From NCBI GenBank assembly GCA_013407085.1, contig JACCGJ010000338.1, positions 1 through 64,000 on the forward strand: a stretch of 64,000 bases of DNA. Reading direction: 5' to 3'. Below the pieces are notes generated by a model. That model searched no databases. It saw nothing but the letters and a program-made list of their open reading frames with translations, and had not been told where the DNA came from. The position numbers and the translations under genes are program-made. This DNA is from Atriophallophorus winterbourni. Its lineage: Eukaryota > Platyhelminthes > Trematoda > Plagiorchiida > Microphallidae. This document shows, piece after piece, positions 21,731 through 32,905 of this stretch; position 1 is the stretch's first letter, and each line of letters begins with the position of its first letter.

Positions 21731-22272
21731 TTGTACCACAACGTATATTTTGTTCCTCTGAAAAAGATAAAACGCCTCGTACTTTATTCGGTCTGACTTA
21801 GTGTTTGACGTCTATTTCGTTTTGTTAGATTACTTCGAAGGTCATTCCGCAGGTTTTTATCCTCTCATGACAGTCGTTTACTTTCAAGGTTTGGTATATA
21901 GTGGCACAGTAAGCATCGGATGGTGAACAGAACTTCCTATGCCTTAGGCTTTCGAAAAGTATGTTCCGATTGATTGTCATTGAAGGTAGACGCCTGCTCG
22001 GATATGCGCGTACTGCTTCAATCACGTTTTGTAACCAAATATTGATCGATTTGTTATTTTTCCGTTTACTTCAAGCTGTGATGATTTGTGGATCATGTAA
22101 CTACATGAATGCTCTGCCCGAAAGCATTAGCGTTCAAGCTGCTCACTAGAAACTCATGAACGCACCCTCAAAATCTTGTCTTCCCAAGAATGCGAATGCA
22201 ATTGTACATTAGAGTATCATTCTGTCGTGCCAGCTGCTTCGAAAGTATTGTCAACTGTTCATTTCATTACAG
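21731..22272. other. No recognised gene; upstream of a coding exon
   Basis: Presumed intron or 5' flank of the plus-strand gene. It ends with the acceptor TTCATTTCATTACAG at 22272. Confidence 0.4.
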
Positions 22273-22550
22273 GATACATTACGCGCTCAATTTCGCGATG
22301 CAGCTCTACATTTTGGCATCGAGCAGCAGCACACGAATTCTGGACAATTGCTCACATTCGTCCGTTCTGCCGACATCGTTCCGGGAGCTTCAAATGCACC
22401 ACTCCAAAGATCTCGACGAGGTACCTGTCGGTCTTTCGCCGTGTTTGTGGAATCGCTTATGCAGCCTGGCTACCACCGCCACGGGGAATGATGGAGACTG
22501 GGTCTTACCGATTGAGAACGGCTACAATCCTCTGCCTTTTGTGTGTTCCG
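22273..22550 (+). CDS. Predicted internal exon 1 of a plus-strand gene (unknown product, PP1-docking candidate)
   Basis: A strong acceptor (TTCATTTCATTACAG) and a strong donor (TTCCG then GTGAGC) enclose 278 bp. One frame is open throughout: it starts with one leftover base, holds 92 codons, and ends with one leftover base (G). It reads IHYALNFAMQLYILASSSS near the start and GNDGDWVLPIENGYNPLPF near the end. I do not recognise the protein. The leftover G joins GT of the exon at 27964 to make a Gly codon, so the two exons are compatible. GC content rises above the flanks. Another frame is also open across the exon, so the frame choice rests on the phase match. Confidence 0.5.
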
Positions 22551-22734
22551 GTGAGCAATTCCCGTCTGATAGAACGATTCTCTCAGGTGTATTAGACAAC
22601 AAGCGGTTTAGCCGAAACCCCGTACCAACATTAGCAATACTACGGTCGTATGGAAAACGGTCACTGTCATCACTATTAAAGCCCAGTTGCTCCAAACATG
22701 GATATATGATCGGTCATTGATATTGAGCTTTGAT

Positions 22735-23210
22735 TTCCGAGCTGCCCCTACTAGTAACCTTTCCAAAGTCGGCGCAGCGCGTCTTCCAGGCTGGTGTCCC
22801 CGCGATCAGATATCGCAAAGGCTAGTTGCGCTTCAGGATATGTCCCGAAACCGTGTTCAACGCGGTCTTTTGCTAAGCATCTTCTTGGAGTGTTTGCTTA
22901 ACCTTGTATGTTGTCAAGCGGAGTGACGAGAAAAGCTTGTTATGATGCATGACAGTGAAAGCCGCAAGGAAGCTGCCATGCTGATGTCGCTCTACTTGTT
23001 CACGAAACTTGTTTGAATGCATGTTCCATTCGAGGTGTAGGCACCTCTACCCAGTTTGTTTGTGCTTACTCTTCTATAGATTCCGTAGCTATTTAAGTCC
23101 CACCCTTCCCCATCTTTTAGGATTTTACTTTTTCATGGTTGTGTGGTAGTTAAGCATTCGGTACGCGCTACCGGTGTAATGCTGTCTGTGATGATGATGA
23201 TGCCCCCTTT
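22735..23210 (+). pseudogene. RTE-like LINE 3' end, 5'-truncated
   Basis: It joins the element at TAACCTTTCCAAAGTCGGCG and encodes SNLSKVGAARLPGWCPRDQIS and VALQDMSRNRVQ, as in the copy at 6375-6510. It continues through the non-coding tail to CTACCGGTGTAATGCTGTC and a GATGATGATG run near 23200. Confidence 0.85.
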
Positions 23211-23364
23211 TGTCTTTACTGGTTATAGTCATCCGATCGTCTAATTGATATCTCTTTTGGCTGATTATTGACCGGTTTCGTTTCTTCTCTGTTCCACGTC
23301 AGCTTTTCTCAGCTATGGGCTACTCGTAGGCTGATCTCGACCTTTCTCAAAATGTACTTCTCTC

Positions 23365-23722
23365 GTAGTTGTTGGTTACGCTTCAGGATACGTTTCGAAA
23401 GCCTTTTCAGTGGTGGTCTTGCATTAAGCATCTTCTTGGTGCGTTTGCTTAACCTTGTATGTTGTCAAGTGGAGTGACGAGAAAAGCTTATTATGATGCA
23501 TGACAGTGAAAGCCGCAAGGAAGCTGCCATGTTGATGTCGCTCTACTCGTTCACGAAACTTGTTTGAATGCATGTTCCATTTGAGGTGTAGGCACCTCTA
23601 CCCAGTTTGTTTGTGTTTACTCTTCTATAGAATCTGTAACTATTTAGGTCCCGCTTTCCCTCATATTTTACGATTTCTTCGTGCTACCGGTGTAATGCTG
23701 TTCTTGATGATGATGATGACGA
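23365..23722 (+). pseudogene. RTE-like LINE 3' end, second truncated copy
   Basis: Starts at TTGGTTACGCTTCAGGATAC, repeats the same tail including GATGCATGACAGTGAAAGCC, and ends GCTACCGGTGTAATGCTG with GATGATGATGA. It lies in direct orientation about 500 bp after the previous copy. Confidence 0.83.
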
Positions 23723-24254
23723 AAACTTTAATCGTCATAAAGTGTCTAGTGCGTTATCGAGACTCTTCTGAACTTTGCTTAATATTTTTCCGAGAATGTC
23801 TGATGAATCATTTTCTGTGCTCACAGAAACCGCAAGATATGAACGGCTGGATCTACAGTTATTTTGTGTGTGTATTTTTCTTCACAACTTATGGCAAATT
23901 ATTGACCAGTTAGATCGAAACTTGACCCGAATCAACACTTCCGCTACGATCTACCCCACCTCCTAAAAAATTGTTTTTTGTTTATCCGCATCATATATAT
24001 TTAGTCCGCTTGAGCCAAAAACCACAATGACCAAGTCTACGCTAGTCGCTATGGTATCAATAGAGGTCATCTATGTTGACCTATTGTGTCGTACTTTTAA
24101 GGTCGTCATCACGTTGTGCAGAAGCTGTGTTCACGGTCGGCCTCTGTGTGATTTGAGTCATCACATAGTGTCTGTGCACTCTTATTAGTTATCTCGCGTT
24201 CTGTTGTTGGTCTTTTTGGTTTATCGGAGCGCTGAATTCCTTAAGACTGGTAAA
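23723..24254. other. No recognised gene
   Basis: Presumed intron of the plus-strand gene; nothing recognised. Confidence 0.4.
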
Positions 24255-24665
24255 CGAAGTTATACTTGAATACCACTGTTACATAGGGTTAGAACGACGA
24301 ACCACGATGTTCAAACACAAAGTGTTGCTCACAGCCCCCGCACTTACGCTCCACTACCGGTTTCTGGCTGTTTGCCGTCATCAGGTGGAAATAGTAAGAT
24401 TGGGTTCAGTGAGCCTTGAAACAGTGGATTAAAGGTAAACAAGGTTATACTTCTATGCCAACTGTTATATAGGGTTCGTACAACGAACCACGATGTTCAA
24501 ACACAGAATCACAAAGTGATTCTTGGTCAAGCACTCGAGGCGCTTATGGATGACCAGAGTACAGTGTTGCTCACACACCCCGCACTTAGACACCACACAC
24601 CGATTTCTGGCTGTTTACTGTCTTCACGTGTGTAAGTGTGAGCAACACAATACTTTGATCATTAA
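24255..24665 (-). repeat. Hammerhead-bearing repeat family C, tandem dimer
   Basis: Two units in direct tandem. Markers CGAACCACGATGTTCAAACA occur at about 24296 and 24483, and TTTCTGGCTGTTT at 24361 and about 24606. The first unit lacks about 50 bp (the GGTCAAGCACTCGAGGCGCT block kept in the second). The first unit holds a hammerhead with intact core; the second (24590-24640) has lost the CTGATGA box. Confidence 0.82.
24350..24389 (-). ncRNA. Hammerhead ribozyme motif, type I (family C)
   Basis: Minus-strand order: TCCAC, CTGATGA (24384-24378), CGGC-AAACA-GCCA, GAA, ACCGGT, A17 (24355), GTGGA. Stem I has five perfect pairs. Stem II has three pairs and a C-A mismatch at its base. Stem III is again the palindrome ACCGGT. 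A17 is permitted by the UH rule but usually slower than C17. Confidence 0.78.
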
Positions 24666-25377
24666 GCCTGGTGTTTTTCTGCGGTTTCAAGGGTATTAAG
24701 TGTTTCAGATGATATGATTTCACACATCGGACAAAATGCTAGGCTATCGCCTTGTTGCATCAAGGTATTCGGTGTTAAACCTCGACCGGATTCGAACCGT
24801 TAAGCTCTCGATTGAAAGACACATTCTAGCCACTGTATCCCATTGTCTGTCTGTTGTTGGCCTCCTTCGCTCGATGTCAACCATGAAGGTACATCACAAT
24901 CGCATGAATTTTCATGTTCTACAGCTTTTCGGATTACTAAACAGTTCGATTCGGGGGGAACTATCTCTCCCACAGCGCTTGCAACGATAGGCAGAACTCG
25001 GTCATCGGGCGTCAGTTGCACGCCGGCGGCGTGATATGCGACTGTATCTACTCCTCCCCAGCTTGCAGACTACGCTTTACACAATGCCTCCAATGTGAGC
25101 GATCAAGAGCAAGTTCTTCCCAGGTTGCGGGGTCAATGTCAAGAGCTTTCATATCTCTTTTGCAAACATCTTTGTACCGCAAGTGCGGTCTGCCCAATGG
25201 TAGACTTCCTAATTGCAACTCACCATAGAGTAGATCTTTCGGAATACGACCATTTTCCATTCTATAGACATGACGAAGCCACCGCAAGCGGCGCTGACGT
25301 AGTAGGGTGAACATGCTCTGTAGACCAGCTTTTGACAGCACTTCAGCATTACTCACTTTGTTCATCCACGATATGTT

Positions 25378-25830
25378 CTAGATTCGACGGATGCTTCGTA
25401 GATATAATGCATTCAGCTTCCGTTCGTGTCTTGCGTGGGTGGTCCAGGTTTCACGGCCGTACAGTAAAGCATTTAGTACAAACACGCTGTATACCATCGT
25501 ATTTGTCTTTACAGTCAGCTTGCGGTTACCCCAAACACGAAATTTCAATCGGGACAAAATGACAGCTACTCTGCTAATCCGCTTATCAATCTCCGTGTCT
25601 AGCGAGAGGTTATCCGCAATGGTTGAACTAAGATATGTGAAATGATGTACTGGTTCAAGCTGACAGTTTCCAACAGTTATGATGGGAGGCGATACAGTCC
25701 CTCGGCCAAGGACTTTGGCCTTGCTCATGCTGATTGTTAGCCCAAAGTCTTTGCGTGCCGACGAAAAACAGTCCATTAGCGACTGGAGGTGTTCTTGGGA
25801 GTGAGCAATAATGGGCAAACAACAGGTCAC
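25378..25830 (-). pseudogene. LINE-C reverse transcriptase, C-terminal half
   Basis: A 150-codon frame with HSQEHLQSLMDCFSSARKDFG, LTISMSKAKVLGRG, HHFTYLSSTIADNLSLDTEI and ALLYGRETWTTHARHERKLN. The preceding catalytic box is destroyed. Confidence 0.8.
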
Positions 25831-25934
25831 GGATGAGCATATCCCGTTTGTGCTAAGAACCGGTTTTGGTTGAAAAGCTTGCCATCACTTCGCGTGCGTA
25901 GGTAAATGCCTGCTGTACTCGCCCTAAAAGCATG

Positions 25935-26444
25935 CTACAGAAGCAGAGCACAGAAAATGCTGAACAGCGTGGGAGCAAGATCACACCCTTGTTTGACGCC
26001 TCGGCGAATTTCAACGGCTTCTGAAGTGAAACCGTTTAAATGAGCTGCGCCCTTCATACCAGAGTGGATGGAAATAACGAGTTTGAGCAGTCTTAGAGCG
26101 CTGTCTATCAGATCAAGCATTTTGAAAAGACCATCCCTGCTGGCGTTGTCGAATGCCTTCGTTAAATCAATAAAAACAGCGTATAATGGCATACGCTGTT
26201 CCCGACACTTTTCTTGAAGTTGTCTCAGGGAGAAGATCATGTCAACGGTTGATCTTCCCCTGTGGAAGCCACATTGAGATTCGGAGTAAACTCTATCACC
26301 TAAAACCTGTAGCCGAATCTGTAAGACTTTAACAAACAAATTGCCTACAACATTCAGAAGGGAGATTTCTCTGTAGTTGTGGCAATCGCCTCTGTACATC
26401 TCAAGCACATCAAGCTTTCTTGCCCTTCCCCCGACGCTTTGCAT
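25935..26444 (-). pseudogene. LINE-C reverse transcriptase, N-terminal half
   Basis: A 169-codon frame with RT blocks NYREISLLNVVGNLFVKVL, SQCGFHRGRSTVDMIFSLRQ, FIDLTKAFD and KQGCDLAPTLFS. It ends by frameshift before the catalytic FADD region. Confidence 0.82.
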
Positions 26445-26450
26445 GATGAC

Positions 26451-27424
26451 AGTTTAGATTAATAATCTTTTCCACAATGTTTACAGCTCTATGCACTACC
26501 GCGTGTATTTTGTTAGATGTTTGTGTGATGTCGGCTTAACAATTAGCAGCAGCCTTCACTCATCCCCAAACTGAGGTTAAAGCTCTACGATATGCCCCCG
26601 AAGTGAGCACGGTCATTCTTTAAGTGACGTGGAATCGTTTCTGTTACAAACGTCGTTTTCCACATGTAAATCTTTCGTGTCCGTCAGTGTGAGGATGTTT
26701 TGTGCACTAGTATTCCAGGATGTATCGTTTCACACGTGAGTAACGCGTATTCCACCCGTTTCTTAGTTCGACAAATTCAAAACAACAATTTCGATGTTAT
26801 ACGGTAATGTAATTAGCAACAATTACAACAACAATAATTATACAAACCTCAACTGTATAGGAACGTACAGCAAACAGTGGAGACAAAATACTCCAGAATC
26901 AATTCAATTCAAATGCAAACAAGTTCAATGACGACCAAAAATGTCGTCCAAATTTCCGTAACAATAAAATTGACACCCAAAGTGGCGTCCAAGTTCAAGC
27001 AACATACCAGAGCTCAAAATGGCACCGAAATTCAATCACAAAGCAGACAATGGCCGAAACGAACGATTAAAACAAATAATTGATCAAAGGCGTGTAAAGA
27101 AAAGATTTACAATAGCAAGTTTTTAATAACAAAAGGAATGTTTTCCATCAAATACCACGTAAATATAAAATACCAGCAAATATAATCAACAAATTTTAGA
27201 GTCCGTAAATTAATTTAAAGATGAAGGAAAAGGAAGAATTTCATAAAGCTGCCTCTAAGCTTAGGTGGTTCCTTGGGAATTAGATTTACTGACTTGTCGT
27301 CCACACTACAGAAGGCTTTCAATCAGCCTCTAAAGCTGCTGCTTATCGACAGTGTAATTAGCGTCAAACAATGTAACATATTACTCCACTCACTGGACAG
27401 AGTGTAGTGCTTCTGTATGAATGG
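26451..27424. other. No recognised gene
   Basis: A-rich stretch with several CAATT/CAAC runs (26760-27070). The 68-codon frame there is low complexity and unlikely to be coding. Confidence 0.45.
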
Positions 27425-27790
27425 AAGCACAAGCCTGTTCCAGGCAAAGTGCCGCATAGTCAGGGACTGTGATACTGTCAGGTTGCCCAGGCCTTGACAG
27501 ACGAGAAAGGAAAATAGAAATAGAAATGACAGTGAGACTCCAGCGTGCAGCTCACTACCGGTGGCCAATCAAGTTAGCACGATGTTTGCCGCACAGTACA
27601 AAAGTACCGTACGATTGCAATTCCGTGCTTCTGTACTTTCCGGGTCACACCGTGCTAAATTGATTTACCTACGATACTGAACTGCACGCTGGGTTCTCAC
27701 TGCAATTCTCCCTGGGCAACCTCACAGTATCTCATCATACGCACAGTTTCTAATTGCGCGGCACTTTGCATGGATCCAGGCTTCTTATTT
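27425..27790. repeat. Two SINE-like copies, tail-to-tail inverted pair
   Basis: A plus copy (27425-27630, with 18 bp missing between CAGGGACTG and TGATACTGTCAGG) meets a minus copy (27631-27790) whose head reads GCCTGGATCCATGCAAAGTG. The pair could fold back on itself in an RNA and lies in a predicted intron. Confidence 0.8.
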
Positions 27791-27963
27791 TATTATCATC
27801 GTCAGAGTGCTAGGATGTCGGCTTTGTTTTTTCGACATTCGTTGGTGCTTGTGTATGATCAATGAGCACATTTTCTCAATGTTCAACTACAGTGAAGTTT
27901 TTTTAATCACTGCCTCGAACCCTACCCTATTGTTTCTCAACCGTTTTGCTTTGCTTTGCTCAG

Positions 27964-28269
27964 GTGGCGACAGCGTGGAATTGTTCACGGATCTACCCGC
28001 GGACACCAGTGACCAACCTGTATTTCCCAACCACAACGACTACCTCACAGGCGGTATGTATGAAGTCATCAGACGGGAATCCGGCGACCATATTCAGCCT
28101 ACGCTTGTCTCTGACCAAGAATCGTATGTCTCAACCTGCTTTACTGATTCCACGGTGGAATACCCAGATGACTCGGATGATGAGTCGTCAACTGTTCCGA
28201 TTACAACACCGAGTCCCACGCTTTCCTCCATTCTCAAGTGCAATGACAGGTCGATCAGTACTTTATCAG
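27964..28269 (+). CDS. Predicted internal exon 2 (acidic, SILK motif) of the plus-strand gene
   Basis: A long polypyrimidine tract and acceptor (GTTTTGCTTTGCTTTGCTCAG) and a donor (TTATCAG then GTAGGC) bound 306 bp, with phase 1 at both ends. The frame is open: GDSVELFTDLPADTSDQPVF, an acidic segment YPDDSDDESS, a Pro/Thr/Ser stretch, then SILK at 28227-28238. SILK ([GS]IL[RK]) is a known docking motif for protein phosphatase 1 and typically precedes an RVxF motif, as seen in the next predicted exon. The protein family is not recognised. A longer frame through the upstream pyrimidine tract is a read-through of the intron. Confidence 0.6.
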
Positions 28270-28314
28270 GTAGGCACGATCGCCCAGCACTCTGAGCATC
28301 CATCTCCTATCTAT

Positions 28315-28428
28315 TTTCTTTCTCATATCTGTCTAGGCCTGGGCAACCTGACAGTATCTTAGCCCACGTGCAGTCTCTGACTGTGCGGAACTTTGCCTGG
28401 ATCAGGCTTGTGCTTTCATACCATACCA
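28315..28428 (-). repeat. SINE-like family, short form
   Basis: Head only, close to consensus: minus GAAAGCACAAGCCTGATCC to GCCTAGACAGATATGAGAAAG. Confidence 0.88.
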
Positions 28429-29479
28429 TCCACAAGCATTGCTGAGAAGGTTGAGTGAACTTGTTTTCCCCGTTTTCTATTTGTCGTCTAATCGATATTG
28501 TTGCAGAAAATCGATTTCTATTTTCTCGCTCTTGGTTTCGCATTCTCTGTTTTTTGCCGACAAGACAAACCCGAAAGCGGTTTCTGAACTTGGCGAATAG
28601 CCACACGCCTCCGTTACATATTAGTAAACCCAGGCAGCTCATTTGTAACCGGTTCAAATACGAGTGAGTAATTTCTTGGTGTCGAGAAGCCTGTGCGCAC
28701 AGAGTTTATGTGATGGCTGACGAAAATCGATCACATTGACTTCGCCGTTTGACCCAGGTTTGCTGTACAACCGGCATTGATGTCGATACCAAGATGACTA
28801 TGCACACTAATCACGATCGTTTCTGCGTTAAGGTGATTGAGTAGAACCTTCGCTTTGACCTTTCTGGTCGCGTACAGCACATGTTGCAATTTCGGTCAAG
28901 TTTTTCAGCCGTGCTCCGTTTGAGACTTGTGGAAAGTAAGCACAACCCGGTTTTTTTTAATCAAAACCAATGTTAGTTATTTGTTACAAAGCGGAACATG
29001 TCGGCTATGGACGTCGACGGCTATAGGATGAATTTCCCCCTCTTAAGGGTTGTTTTTCGCTGTTCCGGAATTCTATCTTGTTCATCAACAGAAATGTGAC
29101 TTCTTTCGCGTACACCGGTTTTCAGAAGTGTTCACACTCACAAAGCGTATGTCACGGAAGCCCCTTGTACTAGTTGACTTGCTAAAATTATGATATGTTG
29201 TTTCATTACGCGCCCGAGCTCTATCTGGCTGACATATCCTGTTCTTGCATTTTCATATCTTTATCTGCCTGTTGTAGCGATTGATGTTTCTTAGGACGGC
29301 GCGCAACAAAACCCATAAAATGGTTGTTGTCGGTTTGTCAAATATTCAGTGATATGCGCAGCTCGGAAAGTATATACTTTAAACGAATGTGTCGCCTGCT
29401 TAATTGAGTTTATAGCGACACCGTGGAAGTGATGCTGTTCGACCGACTAAGGCATATAACTGTGGAAAGGGTTGTGTAC
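28429..29479. other. No recognised gene (predicted intron)
   Basis: An acceptor-like GATATTGTTGCAG at 28493-28505 is followed by an open stretch, but no donor or phase match supports an exon. Otherwise nothing recognised. Confidence 0.4.
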
Positions 29480-29692
29480 GTATGCATGAAAGCATAACCC
29501 TGATAGAGGCAGTGTCGCACACTGGTAGACACTGGCACGTGTCAGGTTGCCACTTGCTAGATGGATATGAGAATGAAAATTGAATAGCAATGACCGTGGG
29601 AATCCAGCATGTTTTAGCGTGCAACTCATCAGTTTAGCACGGTGTTAGCCGCTCTGCTCAAAAGTACTGCACGATTGCCCCTCCGTGCAATC
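29480..29692 (+). repeat. SINE-like family, diverged full copy
   Basis: GCATGAAAGCATAACCCTGA head, decayed centre, body GGGAATCCAGCATGTTTTAGC to GCACGATTGCCCCTCCGTGC. Confidence 0.8.
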
Positions 29693-30117
29693 TGGAGATT
29701 GGTAATCCAGTTTCATCTGCATACCGTCATGTGACACGGTATGGAGTCTCAGCTGATCCTGCGCTTGCAATATATTTCCGACCGATGGAGACCAATTACA
29801 ACCACTAAATGGGGTGATTTCACTGCCGTAGGTAGGCGATAATGACTCCCTACTGAACCGTGATCATGATATTCACTTTGTATAAAATTTGCATGGTTGG
29901 TTGGCCCCACCTCGATTGATTGCACTTTTTGTGGTGTACTACCATGGGCCTCAAAGATAGCTGGATTCAACCCGTCCAACAGCTGTTACCGTGTGCTGTA
30001 CTGTGTTCACAAGTTAAATAATCTCTTTATTTTCAGCCTTTCTTTTTTCATTCGAGTTCTTCCACGACTGGACGATTATGACTTTTACACCCTTGCGGAA
30101 CACTACTATAACAGCTG
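29693..30117. other. No recognised gene
   Basis: Nothing recognised. Confidence 0.4.
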
Positions 30118-30220
30118 TCTGTCAAGGCCTGGGAAACCTGACAGTATCTCAGCCCACGTGCAGTCTATGACTATGTGGCATTTTGCCTGGATAATGCTTG
30201 TGTTTTCATTCATTACTATG
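30118..30220 (-). repeat. SINE-like family, short form
   Basis: Minus strand GAAAACACAAGCATTATCC to GCCTTGACAGACAGCTG. The second hairpin keeps its arms (CAGTC..GACTG pattern with ATA loop). Confidence 0.82.
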
Positions 30221-31137
30221 ACAACCCGCCATCTCGTATATATCCGTCTTGTTAGTAGCGTAGAACTCACCGCAGTCTTTTTATTGCCTTCTCTACTGCA
30301 TAGTACTTTGAATGACTCCATGCACGTGCTCATGTACATACTATATCTTCAAAGTGTTGATAATACCTTTGAATCTCCTTTACTGGTGTCGTTTGAGGTC
30401 ATCTTTGAGACCCCGTGTTTTACCGCGATGAAATTTATATCCTACGTTATCTTCAAATGTAGGTTTAGCGAGAACTGTCCCCATACGAATCTGCTCTAAA
30501 AGTTACCGTTACGCTTACATCCGGTTCGATCCTGTGTAACTTGCTTACTGGCCACTCGTCTGAGAGTATCACAATGTATGCTTGACACATCTCTCCAAGA
30601 GCGCTCACCCTAGCTGCTTAACTCTTTTTTAATTACTCTTCTAAACTTAGCTCATGGATCGTTACACTCTCGATAGTTCGATTGATCTCTCTTTTGGATA
30701 TTTCGCTAAAACATTCCAACCTCATTCCATCTCAACACGATGGCGGCTTGTGGACAGCTCTTCGTGTGGGTTATTGTATTCTACTACCCAAGTGCACACA
30801 CACACGAAAATCTCGGTATGCTACCACAATGTTCGATGGCATTGTTTTGGTGGATGTTTTTGTACTTGTGTGTGCAGGTCGTTTGATTCACAGTGGTCAG
30901 AGAGAAGTAAAACAACGCGTGCTATATACAGAACCCTGAGTGGATACTATTTAATTAACCTAGGTCACTTTTTTCGAATCCTGACTGGGACTTTTGACGC
31001 GTATGCTACGCCCTGACTAGTTTATTTTTGTTCACTTGTGTCGATAAAAAACGAGAGTAGTCGTTGCGGGTCTGTACTTATCTTTACGCCCTTCTGCATA
31101 ATCCCCTGTCGCCGTTTAATGATCACACATCAGAGAG
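30221..31137. other. No recognised gene (predicted intron)
   Basis: A 200-codon frame (29897-30499) runs through a SINE-like repeat and has no domain; I regard it as chance. Confidence 0.45.
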
Positions 31138-31148
31138 CCTCGATAATT

Positions 31149-31686
31149 ACTTTTACTTTTGTGCGACTATCTCCTTCTGGAGGATGAGTCGGCTTCAATG
31201 AAGGTTCTTGGGAATTTGGGTACAAAGCGGCGTCGCCAGCACCACTCGGCGTTTGTTTGAGTCAGCTTCTCTAGCCTTTGCACAACCAAGTGCGACCTGC
31301 AAGACAGCAGGGATTTGCCAGAAACAGGTGGTGTGCACCAACTAACCGTCTACCAGACTCTGTTCCAGGTTTTCCCTCAGGGTTTTCTCCCGAAGCCTTT
31401 CCCGCGATCGGGTATCCCGCAAGGCAGCGGAGGTTGAAAATCAGGGTTTTCCTTCCCTTAGATTTAATGCCCTCCCAGGCTAACGAGCTACATCTGCCAA
31501 AGCAAACTGGTTTTCAGGCGCCAGTCACTCGCCCTCGCCCCTTCTCCGAGGCAGTTCCGCCGGGCTCGGGGAGCCACTCGTGCAGGCCAGAAGCTGGACT
31601 TGTTTGTCAGAGGCTATTTGAGACGCATTTTATTGACAGTGGGTGCTTATCCCCACTGCCACCCCCGGCTGTGACAACCTTTGGAA
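31149..31686 (-). repeat. 540-bp LINE-E-tailed repeat (family B), full length with 11-bp target duplication
   Basis: Perfect 11-bp direct repeats CCTCGATAATT lie at 31138-31148 and 31687-31697, so the element borders are exact (538 bp). Minus strand: starts TTCCAAAGGTTGTCACAGCC and ends with the LINE-E-like segment then CACAAAAGTAAAAGT. It is the best-defined copy of the family and probably young. Confidence 0.94.
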
Positions 31687-31697
31687 CCTCGATAATT

Positions 31698-32187
31698 CAT
31701 CGTGCTCCGGGTAACTGGATCTCAATCGTCCCACTGAACAATCGGAGCTATAGAAAAAGCATCAGGGGTTGCTTTGACAGAGGTTTTCAATGCATCGTGT
31801 GCGGTAGACTTCCATAGGCAATTGGGCGGCTTGGCAGTCGCTTGTTAATTTCTTGCCATGTAGTCACAGTGCCTTGCTTAAGAAATCGCGGTCTGCGGTG
31901 AGTTTTATTGCTTGCACTGTGCACTCTGACATTTCGGCTGACTGTGGGCCTTGGTCTTCGTTACACTAGCAAACGTCATCTGAATCTATGGATGCCACTT
32001 GTTCAAAGTTCCCAATGAACATATTATAAAACTTAATGATTACTGCATGTTTTTTAAACTTTGTGCTTTTATGAAGCATATGTCTTTTCACCCTATCACG
32101 TTACTGCTGTCCATGGTTCAATTCGCTCATTTCATGGGCGACACTTGTCCTTAGAACTGGTACATTGCCAGCCATCGTCCGGTTCTG
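31698..32187. other. No recognised gene
   Basis: Nothing recognised. Confidence 0.4.
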
Positions 32188-32276
32188 TACGCTGTCAACC
32201 TGGCAGTATCTTAGTCCACGTGCAGTCTCTGACTATGCGGCACTTTGCCTGGATCAGGCTTTGCTTTCATACCATC
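32188..32276 (-). repeat. SINE-like family, short form
   Basis: Minus strand GAAAGCAAAGCCTGATCCAG to ATACTGCCAGGTTGAC; the last bases of the head are missing. Confidence 0.82.
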
Positions 32277-32289
32277 TGTACCCGATGAC

Positions 32290-32492
32290 TTGGAATCATA
32301 CGAATGTGCCATACTTCAGTACTACGCACCAACGCTATTGAGGTGCATGCGCAAACACGCTGGTGTCTCACTGTCATTTTCCCTCACGTCTCTTTACATG
32401 AGGGAAACCTGACTCCATCTGGGCCTACACGCATTCTCAGGGGTGGCGCGGCACTTTACCAAGATTCAGGCTTGTGATTTAATACACACGCA
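32290..32492 (-). repeat. SINE-like family, diverged full copy
   Basis: Body near 32300-32390 (CACCAGCGTGTTTGCGCATG on the minus strand) and a rearranged head (32400-32490). Confidence 0.7.
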
Positions 32493-32671
32493 TTCTCATA
32501 TTTCTAATCAACTTATATGACTTGGGAAATATAGCTTCCTCCGCCATTTGGTTTCTATATGTGTTGGAAGAAACCTCTCAGCTCGGCCTGGAATTTTCTC
32601 TTGTTACTAGGATTGCGTCTCCTTTCATCATCGCAGTATATCCAAGTATACAAACAGATTGGTATGATATG

Positions 32672-32905
32672 ATGGTATGAAAGCACAAGCCTGATCCAGG
32701 CAAAGTGCTGCACGTGGGCTGAGATACTGTCAGGTTGCCCAGGCCTAGACAAATATGAGGAAGGAAAAAGAACAGGAAATGGTAGTGAGACTCCAGTGTC
32801 TTTCAGCATACAGCTCACTACCGTTGACCAATCAATTTAGCACGATGTTAGGCGTACAGCACAGAAATGCTGCACGATTGCACATCCATGCACACGGATT
32901 ACCTG
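32672..32905 (+). repeat. SINE-like family, full copy with 20-bp deletion in head
   Basis: GAAAGCACAAGCCTGATCC, then AAAGTGCTGCACGTGGGC where the second hairpin is deleted, then ATACTGTCAGGTTGCCCAGG and a well-kept body to GCACGATTGCACATCCATGC. Confidence 0.88.

Larger units (their letters stand above)
24835..26450 (-). mobile_element. LINE-C, 5'-truncated copy with dead reverse transcriptase
   Basis: Minus-strand frames, 5' to 3': CHNYREISLLNVVGNLF and AVFIDLTKAFDNASRDGLF (RT motif A, intact Asp), RRGVKQGCDLAPTLFS (25990), then a frameshift region where the FADD box has become FAHY (about 25815), then LTISMSKAKVLGRG, LQPVHHFTYL-type block, LNALLYGRETWTTHARHERK. The tail RRLRWLRHVYRMENGRIPKD, DPATWEELALDRSHWRHC follows and a worn zinc finger precedes the 3' signature near 24850. 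The loss of the catalytic Asp pair plus frame changes make it inactive. Confidence 0.85.

Noticed and set aside
22176..22595. Alternative 139-codon frame across the 22.3-kb exon
   Set aside because: Both frames are open across the exon; the other was preferred because its phase matches the downstream exons. Not fully excluded.
29897..30499. 200-codon plus-strand frame
   Set aside because: It runs through a SINE-like copy, has no domain and no codon-use or splice support.
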